Assembly: GCF_963853665.1 (NCBI RefSeq)
Contig: NZ_OY970459.1
Span: 124,001 to 188,000 of the forward strand
Direction: 5' to 3'
Origin: Mycobacterium decipiens
Lineage (GTDB): Bacteria > Actinomycetota > Actinomycetes > Mycobacteriales > Mycobacteriaceae
Length of the DNA stretch: 64,000 nt
The notes under the pieces were generated by a model. That model was not told where the DNA came from. It did not search any database and saw only the letters and a program-made list of their open reading frames with translations. The first letter of the stretch is position 1; each line of letters opens with the position of its first letter. A program made the position numbers and the translations under genes. This document shows, in pieces, positions 1 to 11,041 of this stretch.

Positions 1-1779
1 AGCGGCGGCGTCGGTGGGAATGGCGGCCTGGGTGCAGGCGGGGGCGCCGGCGGTGACGCCGGGGTGCTGTCGCTGGTCGGAAACGGTGGTGACGGCGGGC
101 GCGGTGGCGACGGGGCGACCGCCGGACCAGGTGGGGCTGGCGGCAGCGGTGGTAACGCGGCGCTGTTCGGCCGCGGTGGTTCGGGCGGTGCCGGCGGTGC
201 GGGCGGCGATGGTCTGATGGGCAGCCCCGCCTCGCTGGACGGCGGCGGTGGTGGCGCTGGTGGGCCGGGTGGCCGCGGCGGACTGTTTGCTGTTGGCGGC
301 GATGGTGGCCACGGTGGCGCCGGCGGCAACGGAGCTCGGGGCGCCGATGGAGTCCTCGATGGGGAGGCGGGTGAGCAGGGTGGTGCTGGGGGCGCTGGTG
401 GTGCCGGTGGTGTGGGCGGCGCCGGCATTCTGGCGGGATCCGACGGTGTGGGCGGCGACGGCGGCAATGGTGGCCGCGGCGGCAACGGCGTTCGGGGTGC
501 CGACGGGGTCGGCGACGGTGCGGCGGGCGAGATGGGTGGTGCGGGGGGCGCTGGTGGTGCCGGTGGTGTGGGCGGCACCGGAAGTCAGGTGGGATCCCAG
601 GGTGTGGGCGGCGATGGTGGGAACGGTGGCCGTGGCGGCAACGGCGTTCGGGGTGCCGACGGGGTGCTCGATGGTGAGTCGGGCGGTACGGGTGGCAATG
701 GCGGCGGCGGCGGGGCCGGTGGCGCGGGCGGCACCGGAAGTCAGGCGGGATCCCAGGGTGTCGGTGGCGATGGCGGCCGCGCCGGGGACGGCGGTAACGG
801 CGCTTTCGTCGATGGCAAGGGCGGCGGCCATGGCGGTACCGGCGGTCGCGGGGGTGACGGCGGTGCGGGCGACACCGGTGGCGCGGCCGGCGACGGCGGT
901 CACGGCGGTGCTGGCGGCGACGCTGTGGACTTCTCCGGCCGAAACGGCGGGCGCGGTGGCGAGGGCGGTGCCGGCGGGACCGGCGGGGAAGGCATCAACG
1001 GCACCGGCGGCAGCGGGGGCACCGGCGGGATGGGTGGCAATGCCGGCGTCAGCGACCCCACGTCGGGCGCAACCGGGTCGAGGGGCGGCCATGGGGGTGC
1101 TGGAGGCAATGGCGGCCAGGGCAGCACAGGTGGTGAGGGCGGCGTCGGCGGCGACGGCGGCATCGGCGGGGTTGGGGGCAATCCCGACGCGGACAATACC
1201 GCCGGTGCGGGCGGCAAGGGTGGCGGTGGCGGCAACGGCGGCGTCGGCACGCTCGGGTCCGGCGGTGCCGGCGGTGGCGGCGGTGACGGCGGCACCGGCG
1301 GTAGCGGCAACATTGTCGCCGGGGCAACTGGCGGCGACGGGGGCGGCGGCGGTGAAGGCGGGGCCGGGGGCGCCGGCGGGGAGGGCGTCACCGGCGGTTT
1401 CGGCGGCGCCGGCGGCCGTGGGGGAGCTGGCGGCACCGGCGGCATCGACTTTGCCGACGGAGATGCCAGCAACGGGGGCGGCGGTGGCACCGGTGGGATG
1501 GGCGGCGTCGGCGGGGACGGTGTCGTCGGTACCGGCGGGATGGGTGGCGACGGCGGTGACGGGGGCACCGGCGGCGACGCCATCGACGGAAATGTTCTTA
1601 GCGCCGGTGGTACCGGCGGTGACGGCGGTGCTGGCGGGGACGGTGGCGCAAGCTCGACCGGTACCGGCGGCACCCCGGGCGGCGCCGGCGGTGACGGCGA
1701 CGACGGCGCTGCCCCGATGGGCGACACCGGCGGAGACGGCGGCACCGGTGGCGGGGGCGGCTCTCCCGGCGTTGTCTAG
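1..1779 (+). CDS. PE_PGRS family protein, C-terminal part (start lies outside the window)
   Basis: The reading frame is open from base 1 to a TAG stop at 1777-1779 and encodes about 592 residues made almost wholly of Gly-Gly-X and Gly-Gly-Asn/Asp repeats, the PGRS signature of mycobacterial PE_PGRS cell-surface proteins. The PE domain and start codon are upstream of the window. Within 350-780 there are longer near-identical repeat units: three copies around residues VRGADGV / [10 protein letters not shown], each about 180 bases, suggesting recent internal duplication. The extreme G bias produces long open frames on both strands that should not be read as genes. Function unknown; PE_PGRS proteins are generally exported through ESX-5. 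Downstream icd2 is convergent, 25 bases away. Confidence 0.93.
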   Translation, partial: SGGVGGNGGLGAGGGAGGDAGVLSLVGNGGDGGRGGDGATAGPGGAGGSGGNAALFGRGGSGGAGGAGGDGLMGSPASLDGGGGGAGGPGGRGGLFAVGGDGGHGGAGGNGARGADGVLDGEAGEQGGAGGAGGAGGVGGAGILAGSDGVGGDGGNGGRGGNGVRGADGVGDGAAGEMGGAGGAGGAGGVGGTGSQVGSQGVGGDGGNGGRGGNGVRGADGVLDGESGGTGGNGGGGGAGGAGGTGSQAGSQGVGGDGGRAGDGGNGAFVDGKGGGHGGTGGRGGDGGAGDTGGAAGDGGHGGAGGDAVDFSGRNGGRGGEGGAGGTGGEGINGTGGSGGTGGMGGNAGVSDPTSGATGSRGGHGGAGGNGGQGSTGGEGGVGGDGGIGGVGGNPDADNTAGAGGKGGGGGNGGVGTLGSGGAGGGGGDGGTGGSGNIVAGATGGDGGGGGEGGAGGAGGEGVTGGFGGAGGRGGAGGTGGIDFADGDASNGGGGGTGGMGGVGGDGVVGTGGMGGDGGDGGTGGDAIDGNVLSAGGTGGDGGAGGDGGASSTGTGGTPGGAGGDGDDGAAPMGDTGGDGGTGGGGGSPGVV

Positions 1780-1804
1780 CCGGCGATAGGCCACCAGAGC
1801 GGCG

Positions 1805-4042
<2,238 letters not shown>

Positions 4043-4172
4043 AGTTGCTCTCCCGGCGTCGCTGTCGGTCAGATTTCAAGGAGCTCGGCGTTGTAACGGC
4101 GACTATCAGTATCGCCTCGGACGCGGCGCCACGCAGGGGCAGGGTCGGTTTCAATCCGGCCGGACGCTGAGG

Positions 4173-5528
4173 TCAGTCGGCGCCGCGTTGGCGCAGTGTC
4201 ACGGCGGCATCGCGCGCGTCTCGTGCCAATGTCGCGGTATCGGCGGTGCGCAACTCGCCGTCTGCGACGACGGTCTTTCCGCCGACCAGCAGCAGCCGCA
4301 GCGGTGCGGGCGGGCCGTACACCAGCGCCCACACCGGGTCTTCGATGTCGGAATGGCCGAGCCCATCGAGCTGCCATAGCGCGATATCGGCCAGCTTGCC
4401 CGGCTGCAGCGATCCGAGTTCAAGCTCCCGCCCCAGACACCGGGCACCGCCGACGGTGGCCATCCGCAATGCCTGGCGTGCGCTCAGCGCCCCGGCGCCC
4501 AGCCGGAACCGGGCCGCCAACGTTGCTTCGCGCAATTCGTTGGCCATCCCCCGGTGTTCGGTACAGCCGCCGTCCACGCCCAGCCCGACCGCGACGTCCG
4601 CGCCCAGCAGCTCGGGAATCCGCGCGATGCCCGAACCAAGTCGGCCGTTGGAGGTCGGGCAGTGTGCGACGCCGGTACCGGTGGCGGCGAACTTGGCGAT
4701 GTCGGCATCCGACAGGTGTACGCAGTGGGCCAGCCACACGTCGCTACCCAGCCAGCCCAGCGACTCCAGATAGTCCACCGGGCGCGCGCCGAAGTGTGCG
4801 ATGCAGAACTCCTCTTCGTAAGGGTCCTCCGCGAGATGGGTGTGTAGGCGCACCCCGAGGTCTCGGGCCAACAGCGCAGACTGGGCCATCAGCTCACCGG
4901 ACACCGCAACCGGTGAGCCCGGCGCCAGAGCGATCTGCAGCATTGAGCCGAACGCGGCGTCATGGTGTGTATCGATGGCTTCCTGGCAGGCCGTCAGGAT
5001 CGCATCGAGGCCCTCGGCGCTCTCATCGGGTATCAGTCCACCCGAAGAGACGCCCAAATCAATCGACCCGCGGGTTGGATGGAAGCGGACACCGATGCGG
5101 TCCGCCGCGGCGATTTCCGCGCCCAGCATGTCGCCGCCGGCGTCGGTAAAGACATAGTGGTGATCCATCGTCGTTGTGCAGCCGGTCAGCGCCAACCTGG
5201 CCAGCGCCGCGCTGGCGGCAGCGAACTCCAGCTCGGCATCGAGCCGACACCACAGCGGAAACAGCGTCTCCAGCCATCCGAACAACCCGTCGCCCTGCGC
5301 GTAGCCGCGGGTGATCCACTGACAGAGGTGGTCGTGGGTATTGACAAATCCGGGGGTAGCCAGACAATCGCGTCCGTCGACGACGGTCGCGCCGGGTACC
5401 ACCGGGGCCGGTCCATCGCCGACCGTAACGATCAAACCCTCTGCCACGACGATGTGACCCGAAGAGTATTCGGTACCCGTCGGATCGGTGGTTGCGATGG
5501 CTGCGCCGTCGATGACGAGGTGGGGCAC
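4173..5528 (-). CDS. Amidohydrolase, 8-oxoguanine deaminase / chlorohydrolase-like
   Basis: Protein of 451 aa of the ATZ/TRZ branch of metal-dependent amidohydrolases. The metal ligands are all visible: NTHDH at 64-67 (His65, His67), HTHLAED at 229-235 (His231 and general acid Glu234), AHC at 267-269 (His268) and GVDGG with Asp319. The pattern THDHL...LGVDGGC resembles 8-oxoguanine, guanine and related aminopyrimidine deaminases, which release ammonia from a heterocycle. Chemistry is secure; substrate is inference. The start is GTG at 5528 with AGGA seven bases upstream. Only 40 bases separate it from the monooxygenase gene upstream, so the two may share a transcript. Confidence 0.88.
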   Translation of the reverse strand: MPHLVIDGAAIATTDPTGTEYSSGHIVVAEGLIVTVGDGPAPVVPGATVVDGRDCLATPGFVNTHDHLCQWITRGYAQGDGLFGWLETLFPLWCRLDAELEFAAASAALARLALTGCTTTMDHHYVFTDAGGDMLGAEIAAADRIGVRFHPTRGSIDLGVSSGGLIPDESAEGLDAILTACQEAIDTHHDAAFGSMLQIALAPGSPVAVSGELMAQSALLARDLGVRLHTHLAEDPYEEEFCIAHFGARPVDYLESLGWLGSDVWLAHCVHLSDADIAKFAATGTGVAHCPTSNGRLGSGIARIPELLGADVAVGLGVDGGCTEHRGMANELREATLAARFRLGAGALSARQALRMATVGGARCLGRELELGSLQPGKLADIALWQLDGLGHSDIEDPVWALVYGPPAPLRLLLVGGKTVVADGELRTADTATLARDARDAAVTLRQRGAD

Positions 5529-5568
5529 AATTCATCCTGGCATGCCCGTTGGTGAACAGTGCGGCTTG

Positions 5569-7053
5569 TTACCCGCGGGATGCTTCGGCAGGGGTCTTGG
5601 GAGCGGTCCACCGGGCCAGGGCCGCAGCCCACCCGGACCGATCCGCCGAATCGCCGGCCCAAGCGATGTAGCCGTCGGGCCGCACCAGCACCGCGGGACC
5701 GCGATCCGCGCGCTGTGCTTCGAGCAGCTCGGCGGCTATCGGGGTCGCTCCGCACCCACGGACCACAACGAAGCCAGGCTGGCGTTGCAGTTGGGTCAAC
5801 CGACCGTGTGTCAACGGAATCTGGGTCGCGCGGGTGCCGACCAGAGAGCTCTCGTCGCGTCGGTGGGCATACCGCAACGCCGTTCCCGCGAAGCTTCCGG
5901 CCACCGCGTCGCGCAGGCGGGGAACACGAAGCAGCCGGGGGGCCAAGAGATTTCGCAACGATCGTGCAACTCGCGGATAAAGCGTGATGCCACGCGCCAT
6001 GAGCCCCGACTGCAGCAGGACCCGCTTGCCGATCGGATGGCGCTCGTCGTGGTAGCTGTCGAGCACCGCCTCGTCCGCGCCGGCGAGCGCCGCGTCGATC
6101 TTCCACGCGAGGTTCGCCGCATCCTGAATACCGGTGTTCATGCCCTGCCCGCCCATCGGGGAGTGGACGTGCGCAGCGTCCCCGGCGAGGAACACGCGAC
6201 CGTGCCGGTAGTTCGCGACTTGTCTTTCGTCGCAATGGAATCGGGACTTCCATCCGATATCGAGCACCCCGAGGTCGGTCTGGATCGCTCGGGCAAAGAT
6301 GCCGACGATTTCCTCCCGATCCACCGGCTCGCTGTCGGGCATCTGGTTGTTGCGGTCCCAGACCATCGCGCGATACCAGGAGCCGTCGGCGTCGTGTCGG
6401 TGGTGTGGGGCTTCGTAAGGGGCTAGGAACGCGAATACGTCGCGAGTGCTGCCGACGGTCAGGCTGCCGCTGGCTGGCCCGTGCGCGAGCTTGACGTCGG
6501 CGAGGATGATTGACGACAAGATCGTCTTGCCGCCGAAGTCAGCACCTACCAACGTGCGAACCGTGCTGTGCGCCCCGTCGGCGCCGATCAGGTACCGCGC
6601 CCGCCAGTGCTGCTTTGCGTCGTGGTCGCGCGGCTGCGCGGTCACCGTCACACCGTCAGCGTCCTGATCGAGTCCGATGACCTCGGTGCCACGCCGGATA
6701 TCGGCGCCCTGCGCTTCGGCGTAGCCGGCCAGCGCGCGATCGACATTGGTTTGCGGAGTGACCATCACGAACCGATAAAACGAGTCGAGGTGGGTGAAGT
6801 CAATGCGGGCGCCGGCGAAGATCGTGACGCCCGCTGCCTTGTGCGAGTGCGCCAACAGATCGTCGGCGAGGCCGCGGGCATCGAGGACCTCCAACGTGCG
6901 CGGCATGGTGGCGAATGCGCGGCTCGACGGGTTAATCGTGGGCCATCGCTCCAGGACAACGACGGACCGGCCGGCCCGGGCAAGGTCGCCGGCGGCGGTC
7001 AGGCCCGTGGGCCCGGCGCCGACGACGAGGACGTCAACATCGTGGGTCATCAT
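5569..7053 (-). CDS. FAD-dependent aromatic hydroxylase (PHBH/UbiH type)
   Basis: Protein of 494 aa in the group A flavin monooxygenase family, which use NAD(P)H and O2 to hydroxylate aromatic rings. Seen: the GAGPTG dinucleotide-binding loop near residues 12-17, the second FAD/NAD motif GADGAHS, and the ribityl-binding GDAAHVHSPMGGQGMN motif. The C-terminal about 130 residues end with the thioredoxin-like tail (VLVRPDGYIAW) of phenol-hydroxylase and polyketide-hydroxylase relatives. Two adjacent ATGs (7053 and 7050) overlap the stop of the upstream gene (ATGATGA), indicating translational coupling. Substrate unknown. Confidence 0.9.
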   Translation of the reverse strand: MMTHDVDVLVVGAGPTGLTAAGDLARAGRSVVVLERWPTINPSSRAFATMPRTLEVLDARGLADDLLAHSHKAAGVTIFAGARIDFTHLDSFYRFVMVTPQTNVDRALAGYAEAQGADIRRGTEVIGLDQDADGVTVTAQPRDHDAKQHWRARYLIGADGAHSTVRTLVGADFGGKTILSSIILADVKLAHGPASGSLTVGSTRDVFAFLAPYEAPHHRHDADGSWYRAMVWDRNNQMPDSEPVDREEIVGIFARAIQTDLGVLDIGWKSRFHCDERQVANYRHGRVFLAGDAAHVHSPMGGQGMNTGIQDAANLAWKIDAALAGADEAVLDSYHDERHPIGKRVLLQSGLMARGITLYPRVARSLRNLLAPRLLRVPRLRDAVAGSFAGTALRYAHRRDESSLVGTRATQIPLTHGRLTQLQRQPGFVVVRGCGATPIAAELLEAQRADRGPAVLVRPDGYIAWAGDSADRSGWAAALARWTAPKTPAEASRG

Positions 7054-7457
7054 CGCGCCAACCCTTCCGGTTCCGGATACCAGCGACGGATGTCGTCTGG
7101 GGTCGTTGTGGGGGCGCGATTGAATACGAACCGGCAGCCCGGCTGCGTGACGTGCGCGGCGTTGACGATCGACTCGAACAGCAACGTGTTGCTGGCGACC
7201 AGCCGTACGCCCGCGCCGATGAGCACCGCGTCGTAGCGCTTGGCTCCCAGCCATCGACGAGCTTTGTCGGCGCCTGCCTCGCCGAAGTCGATCAGGCAGT
7301 TGTCGACCCGATAGCCGGCGGCGCGCAACGCCGCGATGTTGTCATCGTTGGCGGCGCGCAATTTCTCCCTGGACAGGCCCGGAAACTGGGCGAAGTCGGG
7401 GGAGGAATAGTCGATCGCGTCGGGATCGAGTCCGATCTGGATGGCTGTGACGGTCAT
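7050..7457 (-). CDS. Conserved hypothetical protein, coupled to the flavin hydroxylase
   Basis: Protein of 135 aa that I cannot assign to a named family. The N-terminus (IQIGLDPDAIDYSS) and the strand-turn YDAVLIGAGVRL suggest a small alpha/beta fold. No signal peptide or membrane segment. ATG at 7457 is preceded by a strong AAGGAGGT site. The stop overlaps the start of the hydroxylase, so the two are expressed together and may act on the same substrate. Its promoter faces the tetR gene at 7554 and lies next to the operator at 7481-7496. Confidence 0.8.
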   Translation of the reverse strand: MTVTAIQIGLDPDAIDYSSPDFAQFPGLSREKLRAANDDNIAALRAAGYRVDNCLIDFGEAGADKARRWLGAKRYDAVLIGAGVRLVASNTLLFESIVNAAHVTQPGCRFVFNRAPTTTPDDIRRWYPEPEGLAR

Positions 7458-7480
7458 GGCCGCGACCTCCTTGTCGCGAG

Positions 7481-7496
7481 TTCAACAACTGTTGAC
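7481..7496. promoter_or_regulatory. Probable TetR operator, copy 1
   Basis: TTCAACAACTGTTGAC. It is the exact reverse complement of the element at 7525-7540, and each copy has its own palindromic core, CAACA-N2-TGTTG. It lies 24 bases upstream of the start of the 7050-7457 gene, where binding would block its promoter. Confidence 0.8.
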
Positions 7497-7524
7497 TTCG
7501 ACGGTAGCCCCGTGCGCGAGCCAT

Positions 7525-7540
7525 GTCAACAGTTGTTGAA
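7525..7540. promoter_or_regulatory. Probable TetR operator, copy 2, overlapping the tetR promoter
   Basis: GTCAACAGTTGTTGAA, the inverted copy of 7481-7496 with 28 bases between them. It abuts a -10-like TACACT (7541-7546) that sits seven bases before the tetR ATG, so tetR may have a leaderless, autorepressed transcript. Confidence 0.8.
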
Positions 7541-7553
7541 TACACTGGTGGGC

Positions 7554-8129
7554 ATGCCCTCGAAGATGCGAGACGCAGCGGCCACCCGATCGGCGATCCT
7601 GGCCACGGCGCGATCGCAATTCGGGGAGCATGGCTTCGAACGAACTACCATCCGTTCGGTGGCGTCGGCCGCCGGGGTCGATCCGGCGCTCGTCATGCAT
7701 TACTTCGGCAGCAAGGCGGAACTGTTCGCTGCGGCCTCCCGATTCGAGATCACCTTCCCGGATCTCTCGGGCGTCGCGCCGGACCGCATCGCCGATGTGC
7801 TGCTACCCGAGTTCGTCGCCGTCTGGGGACCGCAGGGACCGTTTCTCCCGCTATTGCGCGCCGCCGCGACGAACCGCGATGCCGCGGACGCCCTGCTTGA
7901 GGTGTTCGTCGACCGGGTCGCCCCGGCGCTGGCTGCCGTCGTTCCCGACCATGGTGCCGAGCGGGCCGCCCTGGTGGGATCGCATCTGCTTGGCCTCGCG
8001 GTGGCTCGTTACATTCTCGGCATACCGCCGCTTGCTGGCATGGACGACGCCCACCTGATCGAATGGCTACGCCCGGTGCTCGCGCTCTACCTGGCGGGCC
8101 CCGCGCCCTGGAGCAACGCCCCCGGTTAG
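7554..8129 (+). CDS. TetR-family transcriptional regulator
   Basis: Protein of 191 aa. Residues about 8-55 form the TetR DNA-binding domain (AILATARSQFGEHGFERTTIR, then VDPALVMHYFGSKAELF as the recognition helix region). The rest is a ligand and dimerisation domain resembling the TetR_C families of mycobacterial repressors. I chose ATG 7554 because it begins a normal TetR N-terminus and follows a -10-like TACACT with no room for a leader. It is divergent from the hydroxylase operon and flanked by the two inverted operator copies, so it most likely represses that operon and itself. Ligand unknown, possibly the hydroxylase substrate. Confidence 0.93.
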   Translation: MPSKMRDAAATRSAILATARSQFGEHGFERTTIRSVASAAGVDPALVMHYFGSKAELFAAASRFEITFPDLSGVAPDRIADVLLPEFVAVWGPQGPFLPLLRAAATNRDAADALLEVFVDRVAPALAAVVPDHGAERAALVGSHLLGLAVARYILGIPPLAGMDDAHLIEWLRPVLALYLAGPAPWSNAPG

Positions 8130-8140
8130 CCCAACAACGC

Positions 8141-8164
8141 AGCTAAGCACTAAAGTGATTAGCT
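8141..8164. repeat. 24-bp near-perfect inverted repeat
   Basis: Arms AGCTAA-g-CACT and AGTG-a-TTAGCT around a central AA, with one mismatched position in each half. It lies 12 bases after the tetR stop and about 230 bases before the LLM oxidoreductase gene. No T-run follows, so an operator is more likely than a terminator. Confidence 0.6.
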
Positions 8165-8238
8165 GCAAAGGAAAATACCGGTGTTCGACCTCTACCGTCG
8201 AGCGCATCTAATCAACAAATCAATTATGCGAGGTGCCT

Positions 8239-8394
8239 ATGCACGCCCCTAGTCAGGGAGTCGGGGAGCGCGACCACGCGGCCATCCGGGTATGGCGGCT
8301 GTCGGGCGCGATGGCGTTGTCCGACGCACTGGGTGTCCAGTCCGATCGGATCCAGCGGGAGGCCCTCGAACTTGTCACTGTGTGGGGGCGCTGA
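8239..8394 (+). CDS. Possible 51-aa leader peptide or gene remnant
   Basis: ATG at 8239 opens 51 codons ending in TGA at 8392-8394, two bases before the ATG of the LLM oxidoreductase. The peptide begins MHAPSQGVGERDHAAIRVW and ends ALELVTVWGR. The spacing would permit translational coupling. It resembles no family I can name and could be the remnant of a larger coding sequence. A weak purine stretch (GAGG) precedes the start. Confidence 0.4.
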   Translation: MHAPSQGVGERDHAAIRVWRLSGAMALSDALGVQSDRIQREALELVTVWGR

Positions 8395-8396
8395 CC

Positions 8397-9437
8397 ATGC
8401 GGATCGGATTGGCTATCAACTACGCGGGCGGCTTCAAGGACGTGGCCGCCGAAGTCGCCGAACTTGAGCGGGCCGGGTTGGACATCGTCTTTGTCCCCGA
8501 GGCGTATTCGTTCGACGCGGTGAGCGCGCTGGGCTATCTGGCAGCCAGCACCGAACGGGTTCAATTGGCCTCGGGCATTCTGCAGCTCTACACCCGAACA
8601 CCCACATTGACCGCGATGACCGCGGCCGGGCTCGACTACGTCTCCGACGGCCGGTTCACCCTCGGCCTTGGCGCGTCCGGCCCGCAGGTCATCGAGGGTT
8701 TCCACGGTGTGCCCTACGACGCCCCGATCGCACGCACCCGCGAGGTCATCGACATCTGCCGTCAGGTGTGGCGCCGCGAGTACCTGCAGTTCGAGGGCAA
8801 GCACTACACGATCCCGCTGCCCGCCGACCAGGGCACCGGACTTGCCAAATCGCTCAAGCTCGTGAACCACCCTGTCCGGGAACGTATCCCGATTCTGGTG
8901 GCCGCGCTGGGACCCAAGAACGTCGAGCTGGCAGCCGAGGTCGCCGAAGGCTGGCAACCGCTCTTCTATCTGCCCGAGAAGGCGCCCGACGTGTGGGGCA
9001 AGGCCCTGGCCACCGGCCGGGCCAAGCGGGACCCCGCGTTGGGAGAACTCGACGTGTACGCCAATCCGATGCTGGCCATTGGCGAAAACGTGGAACCGCT
9101 GCGAGAATTCGCCAAACCGCAGCTGGCTCTCTACATCGGCGGGATGGGTGCCAAGGGCAAGAACTTTTACCACGCCCTGGCCACCAACTACGGCTACGGC
9201 CCGGAGGCCGACCGGATCCAAGAGCTCTACCTGTCCGGCGACAAGGACGGCGCGGCCAAGGTTGTGCCCGACGAACTCGTGCGAGACATCTCCCTGATCG
9301 GAACGCCGCAATTCGTCAAGGAGCGGTTGGCGGCGTTCCGCGAGTCGGGCGTGACCACCTTGAACGTGGTGCCGCTGGCGAGCACGCGATCCGAACGAAT
9401 CAAGCTGATCGAGATACTGCGCGAACTGGCTGCCTAA
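8397..9437 (+). CDS. LLM-class F420-dependent oxidoreductase
   Basis: Protein of 346 aa of the bacterial luciferase-like superfamily (TIM barrel), F420-type branch that is expanded in mycobacteria. Family features seen: N-terminal MRIGLAINY, VPEAYSFDAVSALGYLAAST, the LGLGASGPQVIEGFHGVPYD segment, and a C-terminal SLIGTPQFVKERLAAFRESG. It resembles the Mtb Rv3520c group. Such enzymes use reduced F420 for hydride transfer to or from alcohols, ketones or similar substrates; the substrate here is not evident. ATG 8397 gives the standard N-terminus. The last four bases overlap the end of the convergent flavoprotein gene. Confidence 0.93.
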   Translation: MRIGLAINYAGGFKDVAAEVAELERAGLDIVFVPEAYSFDAVSALGYLAASTERVQLASGILQLYTRTPTLTAMTAAGLDYVSDGRFTLGLGASGPQVIEGFHGVPYDAPIARTREVIDICRQVWRREYLQFEGKHYTIPLPADQGTGLAKSLKLVNHPVRERIPILVAALGPKNVELAAEVAEGWQPLFYLPEKAPDVWGKALATGRAKRDPALGELDVYANPMLAIGENVEPLREFAKPQLALYIGGMGAKGKNFYHALATNYGYGPEADRIQELYLSGDKDGAAKVVPDELVRDISLIGTPQFVKERLAAFRESGVTTLNVVPLASTRSERIKLIEILRELAA

Positions 9438-11041
9438 TGCGCAGTGGCGGCATGTGTCCCGGCACGACGGCCGGAGAACACGCAGTCGGCCAGTGAGAGC
9501 CCGCTGACGTATGAATTGGAACAGATTCCGATCGCGGTGCGTCCTGCGCTGAACAAGCCGGGAATCGGTGCGCCGGACTTGCTGACGACGGCTCCGGTTG
9601 CTTCATCGACTCGGATGCCGCCGAGGGTGAGCATCGGGGTGGGGTTGATCCGGCTTGGCCGCACCGAAACGTTCAGGAGGGTGTACGGGGCCGAAGCTAT
9701 TCGACGCACGAACTCCGCGGGCTTCCCGGCGGGATCCGCTGTCCCGGAATCGATCGCGTTGTTGTGCGCTTCCACCGTGGCCAGCAGCCCGTCGGGATCG
9801 ATACCGGCTCCGCGTGCGACGTCGACGAGGGACCCGGCCTTCACGGCGTCGGCGAACATCAGCGCCGCCGACTGGGCGCGCTGAAACCACAACGGTTGCT
9901 TGATTAGTTGGCGTCGAGCTTCCCTCATCAACGCGGCGTCGGCCAGCAGCCATCCGTTGCCGTTGTGGTCTCTCACCATGGCTTGCCCGACTGCCGCACC
10001 GTACCGACTCTCGTCGATGATGCGTTGACCTTGCTGATCGACGATGATGGCGCCGATGAATGCGCTCGGCGGCGTAATGAACCGCCACGCTGAGACGTTG
10101 TCCATCCGGTGGGTAACCGCTCCCACGCTCTGCGCAAGCGCGATACCGCTGCCATCGTCGCCACTGGTACCCAGCGCAAGCCCGTTCATGTATTGCGGCG
10201 CAAAGCGTTCGATCCATTCGGTGTTGGCGATGAAGCCGCCGGCGCAGACGATCACCCCTCGTCGGGCGGCGATCCGCACCGGACGGGCGAAGCGCCGCTC
10301 GAGGCTCCTGAGCCGGCGCTCCGTCAGGCGCCGTAGCGGCGGAACGTAGATGCCGGGCTTGGCTGACACCCCCGCCAACGCCGCATACATCCGGCGGACA
10401 GGGGGTGGCGCATGGTTCATCGTCATCGCTTCCACCCCGGTCACACGACCGGCGCAATCCCGGATCAGCTTCGTCGCGGTTGTCTGGGGATGAAACCGGA
10501 CACCAAGGGCGAGTGCAGATTTGGCAAGCGGCGCATACAACTTCTTGCCGGAGGTACCTCGTCCCTTCACCCGATGTCCGCGTTGGACGGGCGGGGTATG
10601 GCAGCGGAATGCCCCGGCGTTCTCGCTACCCGAGTGATACAAGTAGTAGCGATTGTTCGGGAACGACGTCTTATAGGGGCACAGTGTGGGATCGAACGGC
10701 ACCCCGTAGTTGCTCAGCCAATCGATCATTTCGGGGCTGCCGCGCACGAAGGATTCCAAGGTTTGTTGGCTGACGGCGTCGCCGACTTCGAGCTGAAGGT
10801 AGGTCAGCATTTGCTCGAAGGTGTCGCTCACACCGGCCTGTTGCTGCACCGTGGTGCCGCTACCGGCGTAGATGATCCCGCCCGATATCGCGGTCGCACC
10901 GCCACCGTTTGCGCGATCGAGCGCGACGACCTCGGCGCCCTGTTCACGGGCGGCAATGGCTGCGCACACACCCGCTGCACCAAATCCGATCACCACGACG
11001 TCGACGGCTTCGGTCGTGCACGCCGACTCATCAAGCGCCAT
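9434..11041 (-). CDS. FAD-binding dehydrogenase, 3-ketosteroid-delta-1-dehydrogenase-like
   Basis: Protein of 535 aa of the fumarate reductase / KstD flavoprotein superfamily. It shows the Rossmann loop GFGAAG (19-24), the GGATAISGGIIYAGSG cap of the FAD site, a GTSGDDGSG loop, and the C-terminal FAD segment LFSAGRTAIGICSNSYVSGL. KstD-like proteins dehydrogenate steroid A-rings, but the family also includes succinate/fumarate-type enzymes, so steroid activity is only a suggestion. ATG 11041 fits the Rossmann start. It overlaps the 3' end of the PP2C gene by 11 bases, so the two are probably co-transcribed, an unusual pairing. Confidence 0.87.
   Translation of the reverse strand: MALDESACTTEAVDVVVIGFGAAGVCAAIAAREQGAEVVALDRANGGGATAISGGIIYAGSGTTVQQQAGVSDTFEQMLTYLQLEVGDAVSQQTLESFVRGSPEMIDWLSNYGVPFDPTLCPYKTSFPNNRYYLYHSGSENAGAFRCHTPPVQRGHRVKGRGTSGKKLYAPLAKSALALGVRFHPQTTATKLIRDCAGRVTGVEAMTMNHAPPPVRRMYAALAGVSAKPGIYVPPLRRLTERRLRSLERRFARPVRIAARRGVIVCAGGFIANTEWIERFAPQYMNGLALGTSGDDGSGIALAQSVGAVTHRMDNVSAWRFITPPSAFIGAIIVDQQGQRIIDESRYGAAVGQAMVRDHNGNGWLLADAALMREARRQLIKQPLWFQRAQSAALMFADAVKAGSLVDVARGAGIDPDGLLATVEAHNNAIDSGTADPAGKPAEFVRRIASAPYTLLNVSVRPSRINPTPMLTLGGIRVDEATGAVVSKSGAPIPGLFSAGRTAIGICSNSYVSGLSLADCVFSGRRAGTHAATAH

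Noticed and set aside
350..780. Regular repeats resembling a CRISPR or tandem array
   Set aside because: The repeats are coding PGRS units in frame, with no spacer-repeat structure.
900..1745. Long minus-strand frame encoding a proline-rich protein
   Set aside because: It is the antisense of PGRS glycine repeats; GGC/GGT codons read as GCC/ACC and CCN on the other strand. No start site or family similarity.
8253..9311. 352-codon minus-strand frame
   Set aside because: Antisense to the LLM oxidoreductase, which has clear family motifs.
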